64,000 nucleotides of DNA from the NCBI GenBank assembly GCA_964393605.1, contig CAYMUL010000003.1, positions 1 to 64,000 of the forward strand, read 5' to 3'. The position numbers and the translations under genes are program-made. Positions 49,664 to 59,023 of the stretch are shown here, in pieces. Source of the DNA: CAYMUL01 sp964393605. Lineage in GTDB: Bacteria; Bacteroidota; Ignavibacteria; Ignavibacteriales; Ignavibacteriaceae. Numbering within the stretch: the stretch's first letter is position 1; each line of letters opens with the position of its first letter. The notes beneath the pieces were generated by a model. That model saw nothing but the letters and a program-made list of their open reading frames with translations. It was not told the DNA's origin and did no database searches.

Positions 49664-50959
49664 TTGCAAAATAAAATTAATGTATTGAACGAATCTGAAA
49701 GCGAGATGGAATTCACTTTCCTCGCCGATGAGATTAAAGATGATATTCAAAAAGAAGTTGATAAACAGGTAAAGAAAATTCAAATTGACGGGTTTAGAAA
49801 AGGGAAAGCACCCCGATCCGTTATTAAAAAACTTTACGGCGATTCGCTGGAATACGACGCCGCAGAAAAAGTTGCAAATGATAAATTTTGGAATGAAACA
49901 AAATCTCAAAACATCAAACCGCTCGGTGAACCGGTGATGACTGAGTTCGACTACAAACCTGGCGGAGAACTTAAATTCAAAGTTAAGTACGAGACTTATC
50001 CTGTTGTAGAGTTAAAACAGTATAAGGGTATCGAAATAAGCGTTCCAAAATTTGCGGCTCGTGATGAAGAGGTCGAAGAGCAATTCAAAAACTTGATGAG
50101 TAGCAGGGCTACTCTTGAGGATGCTGAAACTGTTGAGGGAAATCTATTTCAAGTTACTCTCGATCTTCAATCTAAAGATGAAAAAGGTGAACCAATTCTT
50201 GGAGGAGAATACAAAGGTTTGACTGTTGATTTGAGCCGTTCAACTACGAATCCGCAGATCGCAGAAAATTCTCAAGGTAAAAAAGTTGGCGAATCTTTTG
50301 AATTTGTTTTCATCGATGCTCACACTCATAAGAAAGATGATGGCACCGAAGAGGAACATAAGGAAGAAAAAAGATTCGATGCAACGATTACTAAAATCCA
50401 GAGACAAGTCTTACCAAGTATTGACGAGGAATTTGTTCAATCAATTACACGCGGAGAATATTCGGACGAAGCAGGTTTGAAAAAATATATTCGTGAAGTC
50501 ATTGAGTTCAGAAACAACGAAAACACCGAGCAATTTATTATCAGTCAATTAAATGAAGAATTAATTAAGTTGAACGATTTTGCTGTTCCCAAAACATTGA
50601 TAGATTTTTTTTATGAAAAGATTTTCAAAGATGAAAAGGAACGACGCGGAAAAAATTTCAAACCGACAAAAGAATTTGAAGAACGATTACGCGAAGACAC
50701 TATTAACATGTTTAAAATTCAATTGCTAAAAGATATAATCATTGATCACGAAAAATTGCAACTCACGGATGAAATTGTTGATCAATTCGTTCAAGAAGAT
50801 GCAAAAATTCTAAAAGTTCCCTATGAAAAACTTCGCCCTGCCGCAGAAAACGAAGCGAAGAAAAGTGAATACACTTCGCGGCTTTTCAGAAATTTCTTAA
50901 AAGAAAATAATAAAATCAATTATGTCAATCATGAATCAGATTTGGAAGAAGGAAATTAA
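49664..50959 (+). CDS. tig: Trigger factor (ribosome-associated chaperone and prolyl isomerase)
   Basis: Binds the ribosome exit tunnel and assists folding of nascent chains. The start is TTG at 49664 with 'GAGG' (49654-49657) 7 bases upstream. The ribosome-binding domain carries the signature 'QIDGFRKGKAPRSVIKKLYG' (about 40-60). A PPIase domain follows (about 150-260, 'EGNLFQVTLDLQS') and is divergent from FKBP, then the helical C-terminal chaperone arms to residue 431. It is 4 bases upstream of clpP, the usual tig-clpP order; clpX does not follow. The gene is fused to the tRNA-Leu transcript. Confidence 0.93.
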   Translation: MQNKINVLNESESEMEFTFLADEIKDDIQKEVDKQVKKIQIDGFRKGKAPRSVIKKLYGDSLEYDAAEKVANDKFWNETKSQNIKPLGEPVMTEFDYKPGGELKFKVKYETYPVVELKQYKGIEISVPKFAARDEEVEEQFKNLMSSRATLEDAETVEGNLFQVTLDLQSKDEKGEPILGGEYKGLTVDLSRSTTNPQIAENSQGKKVGESFEFVFIDAHTHKKDDGTEEEHKEEKRFDATITKIQRQVLPSIDEEFVQSITRGEYSDEAGLKKYIREVIEFRNNENTEQFIISQLNEELIKLNDFAVPKTLIDFFYEKIFKDEKERRGKNFKPTKEFEERLREDTINMFKIQLLKDIIIDHEKLQLTDEIVDQFVQEDAKILKVPYEKLRPAAENEAKKSEYTSRLFRNFLKENNKINYVNHESDLEEGN

Positions 50960-50962
50960 AGC

Positions 50963-51574
50963 ATGAAAAATATATTAGATATTCAAAATCAATTAGTCCC
51001 TTACGTTATTGAACAAACCGGTCGCGGCGAAAGAGGAATGGATATTTTTTCCCGACTTCTCCGCGAAAGAATAATCTTTCTCGGCACTCCGATTGACGAT
51101 CACATTGCGAGTTTAATCATAGCGCAGTTGATTTTCCTCGAAGCAGAAGATGCTCAAAAAGATATACATCTCTATGTCAACAGTCCGGGTGGAAGTGTTA
51201 CCGCGGGAATGGCAATTTATGATACGATGCGTTATATCAAACCGGATGTTTCAACGATGTGTGTCGGCATTGCCGCAAGTATGGGAGCTATACTTTTAGC
51301 CGGCGGAACTGCGGGGAAACGTTCTGCTCTACCGAATTCAAAAATAATGATTCATCAACCGTGGGTCGGCGGATTGCAAGGGCAAACTACCGATATTGAA
51401 ATTCATGCGAAAGAGATGTTGAAGACGCGCGACACTCTCTACAACATACTCGCAAACAATACAGGTAAGTCATACGAACAAATTGCAAAAGATTGCGAGC
51501 GCGATCATTTCCTTACTTCCGAAGAAGCAAAATCTTATAACTTAATTGATAATATTTTAGAGAAGAGAGTTTAA
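50963..51574 (+). CDS. clpP: ATP-dependent Clp protease proteolytic subunit
   Basis: Serine protease that forms the barrel-shaped proteolytic chamber fed by Clp ATPases. Length 203 is normal. The catalytic triad is Ser106 in 'GIAASMGAILLAGG', His131 in 'MIHQPWVGG' and Asp181 in 'CERDHFL'. 'YVNSPGGSVTAGMAIYDTM' is the oxyanion/handle segment. It follows tig by three bases, so expression is coupled. In most bacteria clpX comes next, but here a beta-lactamase-fold hydrolase does, so the partner ATPase must be elsewhere. Confidence 0.95.
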   Translation: MKNILDIQNQLVPYVIEQTGRGERGMDIFSRLLRERIIFLGTPIDDHIASLIIAQLIFLEAEDAQKDIHLYVNSPGGSVTAGMAIYDTMRYIKPDVSTMCVGIAASMGAILLAGGTAGKRSALPNSKIMIHQPWVGGLQGQTTDIEIHAKEMLKTRDTLYNILANNTGKSYEQIAKDCERDHFLTSEEAKSYNLIDNILEKRV

Positions 51575-51598
51575 CTCTTCTTTTATTTTCACATCAAG

Positions 51599-53023
51599 TT
51601 GAAACGATTTTTCTTTTATTTATTTTTTCTATCGATTGGTTTCACTTATGCGCAATCAATCGCAGAGATGGAAAATTTCGCCGAAGAATATTACAAACGT
51701 TTTAATCTCCCCTCTCTTTCTGTTGCAATGCAATCCAACGGAGAAATTATTTTCAGCAGAGCATTCGGATTTGCTGATTTAGAAAATAATGTAACGGCAA
51801 CATCGCAGTCAGTTTATAGAATTGCTTCAATTTCGAAATCGATAACAGCAGTTGCAATAATGCAACTCGTTGAAAAAGGTTTTCTAAAACTGGACGATGA
51901 CGTAAGAAAATACATTCCAGAGTTTCCGAAAAAGAAATGGATATTCACCGTGCGGCAGATTCTTAATCATACCTCAGGCATCAGAACATATCGGACTAAT
52001 GAATTTAACAGCGTAAAAAAATTTTCTTCTCTAAAAGAAACCGTTGAATACATTAAAGATGATTCGCTCGTTTATCAGCCTGGCACATCATATTTGTATT
52101 CGACGCTCTCATATAATTTACTCGGCTATATTATCGAAAAAGTCTCGAAGATTTCGTTCGAAGATTATTTGAAAGAAAATATTTTCAAACCGGTGGGGAT
52201 GAATTCAACTTACTTTGATTTTTATGCTCGCCTCATTCCTAACCGCGTAAATGGCTACGAAAAGGATAGTCTTCAACAAATTGTAAATGCATCGCTTGCA
52301 GATCTCACTATCAAATTTCCCGGCGGAGGAATTTTATCGACATCCGAAGACTTGCTAAAATTCGCTCACGCACTTTTGAATGAAGTTTTGATTAAACGTT
52401 CGACGCTTGACACGATGCTCGTAAAAACAAAATTGAAAAATGGGAGAATTATTAATTACGGGCTGGGATTTGTAAGCAACAAAGATGAAAATCAAAATGA
52501 ATATTTCGGACACACCGGCGGAGGAACCGGATTCGTTTCCAATCTGATAATCTATCCCGAAAAAAAAATTGCCGCAGTTCATCTTATAAATATTAGAGAT
52601 AGGTACAGTCACAATCCCGCGATGCTTGTTACACAAAAATATTTTGGTAGCGAAGTTAATCTTCCAAAAATATCATCTGCGGAAAAACTATTTCAAATTA
52701 TGCTTGCACACAGTATTGATTCTGCGTTAAGTTTTTATAAACTCATCGCAAAAGACAGCGCGGACTTTTATAATACAAGTTTGGAAGAATTTAAAACCTT
52801 TGGAAATGATCTGCTCGCCGCTGGAAAAATCAACGAGGCAATTATTGTTTTTACTGCAATAACTATCGAAAATCCAAATTACGCAGACGGCTTCATCGGT
52901 CTGGGCGATGCATATCTAAAGGATAATAACAAAGGGTTGGCATTGCGCGCGTTCCGAAAAGTTTTGGCAATCGCTCCGAATCATCCTTACGCTTCAAAAA
53001 AAATTAAAGAAATTATGTCGTGA
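51599..53023 (+). CDS. Secreted beta-lactamase-fold serine hydrolase with TPR tail
   Basis: A class C-like serine hydrolase of the penicillin-binding-protein/beta-lactamase superfamily. It has a TTG start (signal 'RFFFYLFFLSIGFTYAQS'), the SxxK motif in 'RIASISKSITAVAIM' (Ser at about residue 78) and a YxN-type 'TLSYNLLGYII'. The third motif is HTG-like ('YFGHTGGGTGFVSN'), as in esterases and D-aminopeptidases of this fold. The C-terminal 100 residues look like TPR repeats ('FIGLGDAYLKDNNKGLALRA'). It may cut peptidoglycan peptides or esters. It follows clpP by 24 bases and may share its transcript by read-through only. Confidence 0.85.
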   Translation: MKRFFFYLFFLSIGFTYAQSIAEMENFAEEYYKRFNLPSLSVAMQSNGEIIFSRAFGFADLENNVTATSQSVYRIASISKSITAVAIMQLVEKGFLKLDDDVRKYIPEFPKKKWIFTVRQILNHTSGIRTYRTNEFNSVKKFSSLKETVEYIKDDSLVYQPGTSYLYSTLSYNLLGYIIEKVSKISFEDYLKENIFKPVGMNSTYFDFYARLIPNRVNGYEKDSLQQIVNASLADLTIKFPGGGILSTSEDLLKFAHALLNEVLIKRSTLDTMLVKTKLKNGRIINYGLGFVSNKDENQNEYFGHTGGGTGFVSNLIIYPEKKIAAVHLINIRDRYSHNPAMLVTQKYFGSEVNLPKISSAEKLFQIMLAHSIDSALSFYKLIAKDSADFYNTSLEEFKTFGNDLLAAGKINEAIIVFTAITIENPNYADGFIGLGDAYLKDNNKGLALRAFRKVLAIAPNHPYASKKIKEIMS

Positions 53024-53049
53024 ATTAATTTGAAGTTCGCCAAAATAAA

Positions 53050-54198
53050 ATGAGTAAGAAAAAAATATTAATCATAGGACCTGCATTCCCCTATCGCGGA
53101 GGGAACTCGCTATTCATCTCCCACACTTACGATATTTTAAAAGATGAATTTGATATAACAATTTTTAATTACAAGTTGCTATATCCGGCAATTTTATTCC
53201 CGGGCAAAACGCAATACGATGAGAGTAAAGTAGCAATCAAAAAAGCACCGAATGTTAGAGCAATAAATTCAATCAATCCATTGAATTGGCTTTCAGTTGC
53301 CGCAAAGATTAATCGCAATAATTTTGATCTCGTTGTATTCGATTGGTGGCATCCATTTTTTGCACCGTGCCATTTTGCTATTTCATTTTTAATCAAGAAA
53401 AAATATTCGGGAAAAATTTTATTCATCACTGAAAATTTTATTTCGCATGAGGGACATTTTATCGATCGGACTTTAACGAATCTTGGATTGAAAAATGCCT
53501 CAAGCTTTCTCGCCTTGTCAGATAAGGTTGCAACCGATATTCAACATATTTTACGAGGAAGGAAAATTTATAAATCCGAATTGCCTGTGTACGATTGTTA
53601 CGATTCCGATTCGCAAATTGAATTCACAAAATCATCGCTTGGATTTGATGAAACGTGCAAGTTAATTCTTTTTTTCGGCTACGTGCGTAAGTACAAAGGG
53701 TTGGATATTTTGATTGACGCAATGAAAATTCTCGTCGAGAAGGATGCATCATTTCGTCTGCTGATTGTAGGAGAGTTTTACGACAGCCCTTCAGAGTATG
53801 AACAGCAAATCGTTAAATTAAATTTAGACGCATTCGTGCAAAGTAAAAATGAATTTGTACCAAATGAAGAAGTATCAAAATATTATCAACCTGCAGATGT
53901 TGTTGTTCTTCCATACAGAAGTGCTACGCAAAGCGGTATTCTGAACGTCGCTTACGGTTTCGGTAAACCGGTTATTGTTACAAATGTCGGCGGACTTTCC
54001 GAATTCGTTGATGACGGCAGAACAGGATTGATCGTCGAACCAAACTCTGCCAAAAGCATTGCCGAAGGAATTATGAAATTTTTTGTTTTGAAGAATCAAA
54101 TTGATTTTACAAGTAATATCAAAAAATCCATTTCTAATAATGCTTTCGCTAAATTGCCGCAACTATTTAATTTAATTATTGACGAAACTCAAAAATGA
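53050..54198 (+). CDS. Glycosyltransferase family 4 protein
   Basis: A GT-B fold glycosyltransferase, 382 residues. The N-terminal half begins with 'ILIIGPAFPYRGGNSLF'. The C-terminal half has the GT4 pattern: 'KLILFFGYVRKYKGLDILIDAM' and 'YYQPADVVVLPYRSATQSGIL', the latter including the Glu-region equivalent near 'GILNVAYGFGKPVIVTNVGG'. It is probably involved in surface glycan or lipopolysaccharide synthesis from a nucleotide-sugar donor. It overlaps the next gene by four bases (ATGA), a GT9, so the two act in the same pathway. Donor and acceptor sugars are not readable. Confidence 0.87.
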   Translation: MSKKKILIIGPAFPYRGGNSLFISHTYDILKDEFDITIFNYKLLYPAILFPGKTQYDESKVAIKKAPNVRAINSINPLNWLSVAAKINRNNFDLVVFDWWHPFFAPCHFAISFLIKKKYSGKILFITENFISHEGHFIDRTLTNLGLKNASSFLALSDKVATDIQHILRGRKIYKSELPVYDCYDSDSQIEFTKSSLGFDETCKLILFFGYVRKYKGLDILIDAMKILVEKDASFRLLIVGEFYDSPSEYEQQIVKLNLDAFVQSKNEFVPNEEVSKYYQPADVVVLPYRSATQSGILNVAYGFGKPVIVTNVGGLSEFVDDGRTGLIVEPNSAKSIAEGIMKFFVLKNQIDFTSNIKKSISNNAFAKLPQLFNLIIDETQK

Positions 54199-55301
54199 TT
54201 TTAAAAACTGACTGCAAACATTTCCCGGGCGATAGACCTTGTAGCTATAACAAACTCGAAGGAAAAATTTGTAACAACTGCGAACACTATTCTCCAATCG
54301 GATTTAAAATCTTATTCATTAAACTTGATGCAGTCGGCGATGTATTGCGCACAACCGCAATTCTTCCCGCGCTAAAAAGAAAATATCCCAATTCACACAT
54401 TACCTGGCTTACAAAGAAAAATGCCTCAGAAATTTTCGTAAACAATAAGTTGGTTGATTGCGTTTTGTGTTTCGATGATGCTTCACTTCCGTTTCGTTTG
54501 CAAACGGAAGAATTTGATTTGCTGATTCATCCCGATTCTTCGCCGGCGAGTTCACCGATTGCTGCGATTGTAAAATCAAAAATCAAATGTGGTTTCACGC
54601 TTGATAATAAAGGCTGTGTCGTTCCTTTCAGTGATGGAGCTATCGAATGGTTCGAAATGGGAGCGTTCGATCAAGTTAAAAAGAAAAACGAAAAAACTTA
54701 CCAGCAGATTATTCATGAAATTATTAATCTTGAATACGTTAAAGATGAAATACAAATTCATTTAACCGATTCTGAACTGAGCTTTAGAAATTCTTTCGTG
54801 AACAAACATAACCTAAAACGCTACAAAAAAATTGTAGGAATAAATACTGGTGCCGGAAGTCGCTGGCAGTTCAAACAATGGCGTTTGGAAGGAATTGAAT
54901 TTGTAATTGAAAAATTGATAGAGAAAAAAATCGGTGTAATTCTTTACGGCGGAAACGAAGAAGAGGAAAGGAACGAATATCTCTCCCATAAATTCCCCGA
55001 AGCAATTAACAGCGGAACGAATAACACGCTGCGCCAATTTTTCGCGTTGATAGATATTCCCGATTTAGTTATAACCGGCGATACAATGGCGCTTCATGCC
55101 GCTACTGCGTTGAAGAAAAAAATCGTCTGTTTCTTCGGACCGACTTCATCAAACGAGATTGAAGATTATGGACGAATCACAAAAATTATTCCCGATATGG
55201 ATTGTTTAGTTTGTTATAAAATGCGTTGCGATTTTATTCCCAACTGTATGGATCTGATTTCCGAAGAAAAAATTCTACAAGCAATACTAACAAATTTGTA
55301 A
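54195..55301 (+). CDS. Glycosyltransferase family 9 (heptosyltransferase-like)
   Basis: ADP-heptose:LPS heptosyltransferase-like protein, 368 residues. Ahead of the GT9 domain is a short Cys-rich segment ('CKHFPGDRPCSYNKL', then 'ICNNCEHY') that could bind a metal. The domain itself has 'ILFIKLDAVGDVLRTTAILP' and, in the second half, 'IVGINTGAGSRWQFKQWRLE' and 'VITGDTMALHAATALKKKIV' with 'CFFGPTSSNE'. It probably adds heptose or a similar sugar to the lipopolysaccharide core. It is cotranscribed with the GT4 gene. The gene is convergent with the next one, with only three bases between their stops. Confidence 0.87.
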   Translation: MILKTDCKHFPGDRPCSYNKLEGKICNNCEHYSPIGFKILFIKLDAVGDVLRTTAILPALKRKYPNSHITWLTKKNASEIFVNNKLVDCVLCFDDASLPFRLQTEEFDLLIHPDSSPASSPIAAIVKSKIKCGFTLDNKGCVVPFSDGAIEWFEMGAFDQVKKKNEKTYQQIIHEIINLEYVKDEIQIHLTDSELSFRNSFVNKHNLKRYKKIVGINTGAGSRWQFKQWRLEGIEFVIEKLIEKKIGVILYGGNEEEERNEYLSHKFPEAINSGTNNTLRQFFALIDIPDLVITGDTMALHAATALKKKIVCFFGPTSSNEIEDYGRITKIIPDMDCLVCYKMRCDFIPNCMDLISEEKILQAILTNL

Positions 55302-55304
55302 CGT

Positions 55305-56282
55305 CTACTTCGCCGCTTTCATTTTTAACACAACTTTATTTTTCGAACGCTCAACGAGATATTCTTTTACCGGCGCGGATGATTTGAATATCTCGATAAC
55401 CTGCCTCTTTGGCGCACCCGAATCAGTTGTGCGCGATTCCTTTTTTACTTTTGATAGAAAATCTCCGAACGTCGGTTTCGCGCTCTGTTCATCGGTGGTT
55501 TTGGTTGAAACTTTTTCGACTTCACTCACGACAGGCGACGGAGGAGGAACTAAAGTAGCCACGCGCGGTTTCTGTTCGCTTCGTGCGGCGCGCAATCTTT
55601 TTTCCGAAGGCAGATCATACATCGTATCAACCGGTTTTATCTTTTCCACACTTGCAGGATTTTTTTCTTCCACAAAACTTGAGTGCAAAGTTTTTTCAGA
55701 AAGTACCCGAAAGCGTTCCATCTGTCCGGGAGAAAAATAATTTTCTTCTGCATACGTTTGTCGGTCGTACACTTTATCGAATTCAATATTATCATAGAAG
55801 AAAATTATTTCTGCAAAGACACGATCGTTTTGGCAACGAACTTCCGAAGCTTTTAAATCGAATGAATAGACGAGATTGAAATTTGTTTTTCCGAAACTGC
55901 GCAACTGCGAAATCAATCCGATTTGTTCGATGCGAAACATTAAATCAGGGTACTGCCCGATATCGCCATAGTCTTCAAGTTCTTTAACAGCAAAGAGAGG
56001 ATCGAAATGAATTACTTCTTTCTTTCCGTCAATTGATACGATGAAACCATATTTAATCAACGCCGTATCAAAATTTTGAATGTTCGTAAGCAAGCGATAT
56101 GCAACGAGAGATTTAGGAGTATCATCCATGATATAGCGGCAAACATCGTTGAAATGAATTTTTACGGGATGCTTGATAGCCGCGTCTTTATTGATTAATC
56201 GGAAGTTGTTGGAAAAATCCAATCTGTTTTCCGAATAAATAAATATGTCGTTCTTTTTTATGTCGAGTGTTTCGAGAACCAT
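55305..56282 (-). CDS. Hypothetical protein, 325 residues
   Basis: I do not recognise this family. The first 190 residues look globular ('NDIFIYSENRLDFSNNFRLI', 'VSIDGKKEVIHFDPLFAVKE'). Residues about 205-285 are low-complexity and charged ('PPPSPVVSEVEKVSTK'), likely disordered. The end is basic ('KEYLVERSKNKVVLKMKAAK'). No signal peptide or membrane helix is present, so it should be cytosolic. The gene stands between a convergent glycosyltransferase operon and the glucan phosphorylase gene (71 bases upstream of it in transcription order). No function is proposed. Confidence 0.6.
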   Translation of the reverse strand: MVLETLDIKKNDIFIYSENRLDFSNNFRLINKDAAIKHPVKIHFNDVCRYIMDDTPKSLVAYRLLTNIQNFDTALIKYGFIVSIDGKKEVIHFDPLFAVKELEDYGDIGQYPDLMFRIEQIGLISQLRSFGKTNFNLVYSFDLKASEVRCQNDRVFAEIIFFYDNIEFDKVYDRQTYAEENYFSPGQMERFRVLSEKTLHSSFVEEKNPASVEKIKPVDTMYDLPSEKRLRAARSEQKPRVATLVPPPSPVVSEVEKVSTKTTDEQSAKPTFGDFLSKVKKESRTTDSGAPKRQVIEIFKSSAPVKEYLVERSKNKVVLKMKAAK

Positions 56283-56353
56283 CTATTCGTAAAAGTTAGT
56301 AATTGCGATAATTCAGATACACTAATCTAATGAGTAAAGAATAAAATCTCATA

Positions 56354-58936
56354 TCATTTTCCGTTAGCCCAAAAAACTTTGCTCAACTCGAAAGGATGAA
56401 TCATCAATTCATGTTTTGGAAGTATTCTGATTGTGTAGCAGTGAAGTCCTGTCATCGCACAAGGAATTGAACCTGTGTATTTATAAAAACCCGATCCGTC
56501 GCCATTTTTGTTTAACGGTTTCATCTTGACGGAAGAAAATTCTTCGGGTTCATCTACTTTATCTTTCGGTCCGTAATAAACTTGTACTTCAATATCGGAG
56601 GGGGAAAGATTACCGAGTGATATTTCCGCGCGGACTGTGAATGATGCGCCGACAAAAATATCATCGCCATTTTCGCCGGTTGAAATTTTTTCAATCTTTA
56701 TAGAATTCCAATTTCCGATTACAAAATTTTTCCATGCAGCAATTTCCTTCGTTGCCGAAAAATCATTGCCGGTAAGCGTTATATATTTTTTGTAAGAATT
56801 GAAATAAAATTTCTCCGAATATTCTTTCACCATTCTGTGCGTATTAAAAACAGGTGCGAGACTTTTAATTGAACGCTTAACCATAGCAATCCATTTGCGC
56901 GGAAGATCGTCTGCGCCGCGATGATAAAAGAAAGGAACGATTTCTTTTTCAAGAATATTATAGAACTGATGAGACTCAACTTCATCTTGATAATCTTGAT
57001 CTGTGTATTCTTCGCCATTGCCGATTTTCCAACCGATTTCGGGAGTGAATGCTTCATCCCACCAGCCATCGAGTACCGATAAATTAAGCCCGCCGTTAGC
57101 AATCACTTTCATTCCTGATGTACCGCTTGCTTCAAGAGGGCGGCGCGGATTGTTCAGCCAAATATCACATCCTTCAACTAAATAACGAGCAACATTCATA
57201 TCATAATTTTCGATGAAGACGAAACGCTTTCTAAATCTTTCTTCCATCGAGATCTCAAAAATTTCTTGAATGAACTTTTTGCCTTCTTCATCTTTGGGAT
57301 GAGCTTTGCCTGCAAAAATTATTTGTACGGGAAATTCAACACTGTTAAGAATGTTGCTGAGACGTTCAATATCTTTAAGTAAAAGATTAGCACGTTTGTA
57401 TGTTGCGAATCGCCGCGCGAATCCGATTGTAAGTGCAGTCGGATCGAGTACTTCCGAAGCGGCTTTTATTTCAAGACTGCTTCCGCCTCGTTGCTTGATT
57501 TGTTTTATCAAACTTCTTCTCGCAAATGCGACCAATCTTTCGCGTCGTCTTTCGTGAGTTCGCCAAAGTTCTTCATCGGGAATTTTATCTATTCTTTCCC
57601 AAACATTAGCATCGGCACTATCTTCAAGCCACTTCTCTCCCAAATATTGTGTTAGCAATTCTTCCATCTCACGCGAAATGTGAGAACGAATGTGAACGCC
57701 GTTTGTAACCGAGTCGATCGGTATTTCATTGAACGGAACATCTTTGAATCCGCTTGTCCACATTTTTTTCGAAACTTTTCTGTGCAGTTTGCTTACACCG
57801 TTGATGCATCCTGCAGTGTTCATTGCAAGGTGCGCCATGTTATACATCGATGCTTCTTTCCCTTTTGTAATTGTTCCGAGTTCGTAAAATTGTTTATCGG
57901 AAATTCCAAGTTTGTTGCGGTAGTAATCTCCGAAATATTTTTCCATCAACTCATTTGGGAAAACATCGATGCCTGCGGGAACGGGCGTGTGCGTTGTAAA
58001 AATGTTAGAATAATATCCGACTTCTTTTGCCTCGAAAAATGTTAAGCCGGAATTGTTCATCAAAGTTCTTATTCTTTCTAAAGAAAGAAACGCGGAATGT
58101 CCTTCATTCATGTGGCAAACAGTCGGGTTGATTCCGAGCGCGTAGATCGTTCGTATGCCGCCGATACCGAGAATCATTTCTTGTTGAATTCTTGTTTCAA
58201 CATTTCCGCCGTAAAGTGTTTCTGTAATTTTTCTATCGGCAGTAGAATTTTGTTCGATGTTTGTATCGAGCAAGTACAAAGGAATTCTACCGATTTGAAC
58301 TTTCCAAATTTGGAAGTGAACATTTCGTTGTGGGAACTCAACGGAAAGAATCAGCGCGGAGCCGTCATCATTATTCACTCTCTTCATCGGAAGATTTTCG
58401 AAATCATTTATTTCATATCTCTCATGTTGCCATCCGTCGGAACTCAAGTACTGCTGGAAATAACCTTCTTTGTAAAGAAGCCCGAGCCCGATTAAAGGCA
58501 GACCGAGATCGCTGGCAGATTTCAGATGATCGCCGGCAAGCACGCCAAGCCCTCCCGAATAAGTTTGCAAACATTCTGTCAATCCAAACTCGGCGGAGAA
58601 ATAAATTATATTAAAATCTTTTTTCTGATTATGATTTTTTGAATACCAGGTCGATTCATTTAAATAAGTTTGAAGATGATTATAAACTCTATTCAGATGA
58701 GAAAGAAAGCCGTCATCTTTCGAAGCTTCGAGCAATCGCTCCTGGCTAATAATACCAAGCATTCTAACGGGATTGTGGTGAGTTTCTTCCCAGAGTTCGC
58801 CGTCAAGTCTTCTGAATAAAGCTTGCGCATCGGGGCTCCACGTCCACAAAAGGTTATAAACTATTTCTCTTAATTTTTCAAGATTTTCAGGTAAAGAAGG
58901 CACAACTTGAAAGGTGCCGACAAAATTAATCATCAA
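56354..58936 (-). CDS. glgP: Alpha-glucan phosphorylase (GlgP, DUF3417 type)
   Basis: Releases glucose-1-phosphate from the ends of alpha-1,4-glucans with the help of PLP. Length 860 with the N-terminal DUF3417 region ('ENLEKLREIVYNLLWTWSPD') places it in the shorter GlgP group common in this phylum and in archaea. 'YFSAEFGLTECLQTYSGGLG' and 'VLAGDHLKSASDLGLPLIG' are family segments. The PLP Lys is in 'RRPLEASGTSGMKVIANGG' at about residue 610. A C-terminal domain of about 130 residues follows. With the secreted amylase 1.4 kb upstream on the same strand it forms a glucan-use group. Confidence 0.93.
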   Translation of the reverse strand: MMINFVGTFQVVPSLPENLEKLREIVYNLLWTWSPDAQALFRRLDGELWEETHHNPVRMLGIISQERLLEASKDDGFLSHLNRVYNHLQTYLNESTWYSKNHNQKKDFNIIYFSAEFGLTECLQTYSGGLGVLAGDHLKSASDLGLPLIGLGLLYKEGYFQQYLSSDGWQHERYEINDFENLPMKRVNNDDGSALILSVEFPQRNVHFQIWKVQIGRIPLYLLDTNIEQNSTADRKITETLYGGNVETRIQQEMILGIGGIRTIYALGINPTVCHMNEGHSAFLSLERIRTLMNNSGLTFFEAKEVGYYSNIFTTHTPVPAGIDVFPNELMEKYFGDYYRNKLGISDKQFYELGTITKGKEASMYNMAHLAMNTAGCINGVSKLHRKVSKKMWTSGFKDVPFNEIPIDSVTNGVHIRSHISREMEELLTQYLGEKWLEDSADANVWERIDKIPDEELWRTHERRRERLVAFARRSLIKQIKQRGGSSLEIKAASEVLDPTALTIGFARRFATYKRANLLLKDIERLSNILNSVEFPVQIIFAGKAHPKDEEGKKFIQEIFEISMEERFRKRFVFIENYDMNVARYLVEGCDIWLNNPRRPLEASGTSGMKVIANGGLNLSVLDGWWDEAFTPEIGWKIGNGEEYTDQDYQDEVESHQFYNILEKEIVPFFYHRGADDLPRKWIAMVKRSIKSLAPVFNTHRMVKEYSEKFYFNSYKKYITLTGNDFSATKEIAAWKNFVIGNWNSIKIEKISTGENGDDIFVGASFTVRAEISLGNLSPSDIEVQVYYGPKDKVDEPEEFSSVKMKPLNKNGDGSGFYKYTGSIPCAMTGLHCYTIRILPKHELMIHPFELSKVFWANGK

Positions 58937-59023
58937 GTCTCCGAATAACTATAATATCGTAAATTAGCTGTGAAATATAATCAAAACCGACTCTGAATTT
59001 GAAATTTTCATGTTCAAAAAAAT

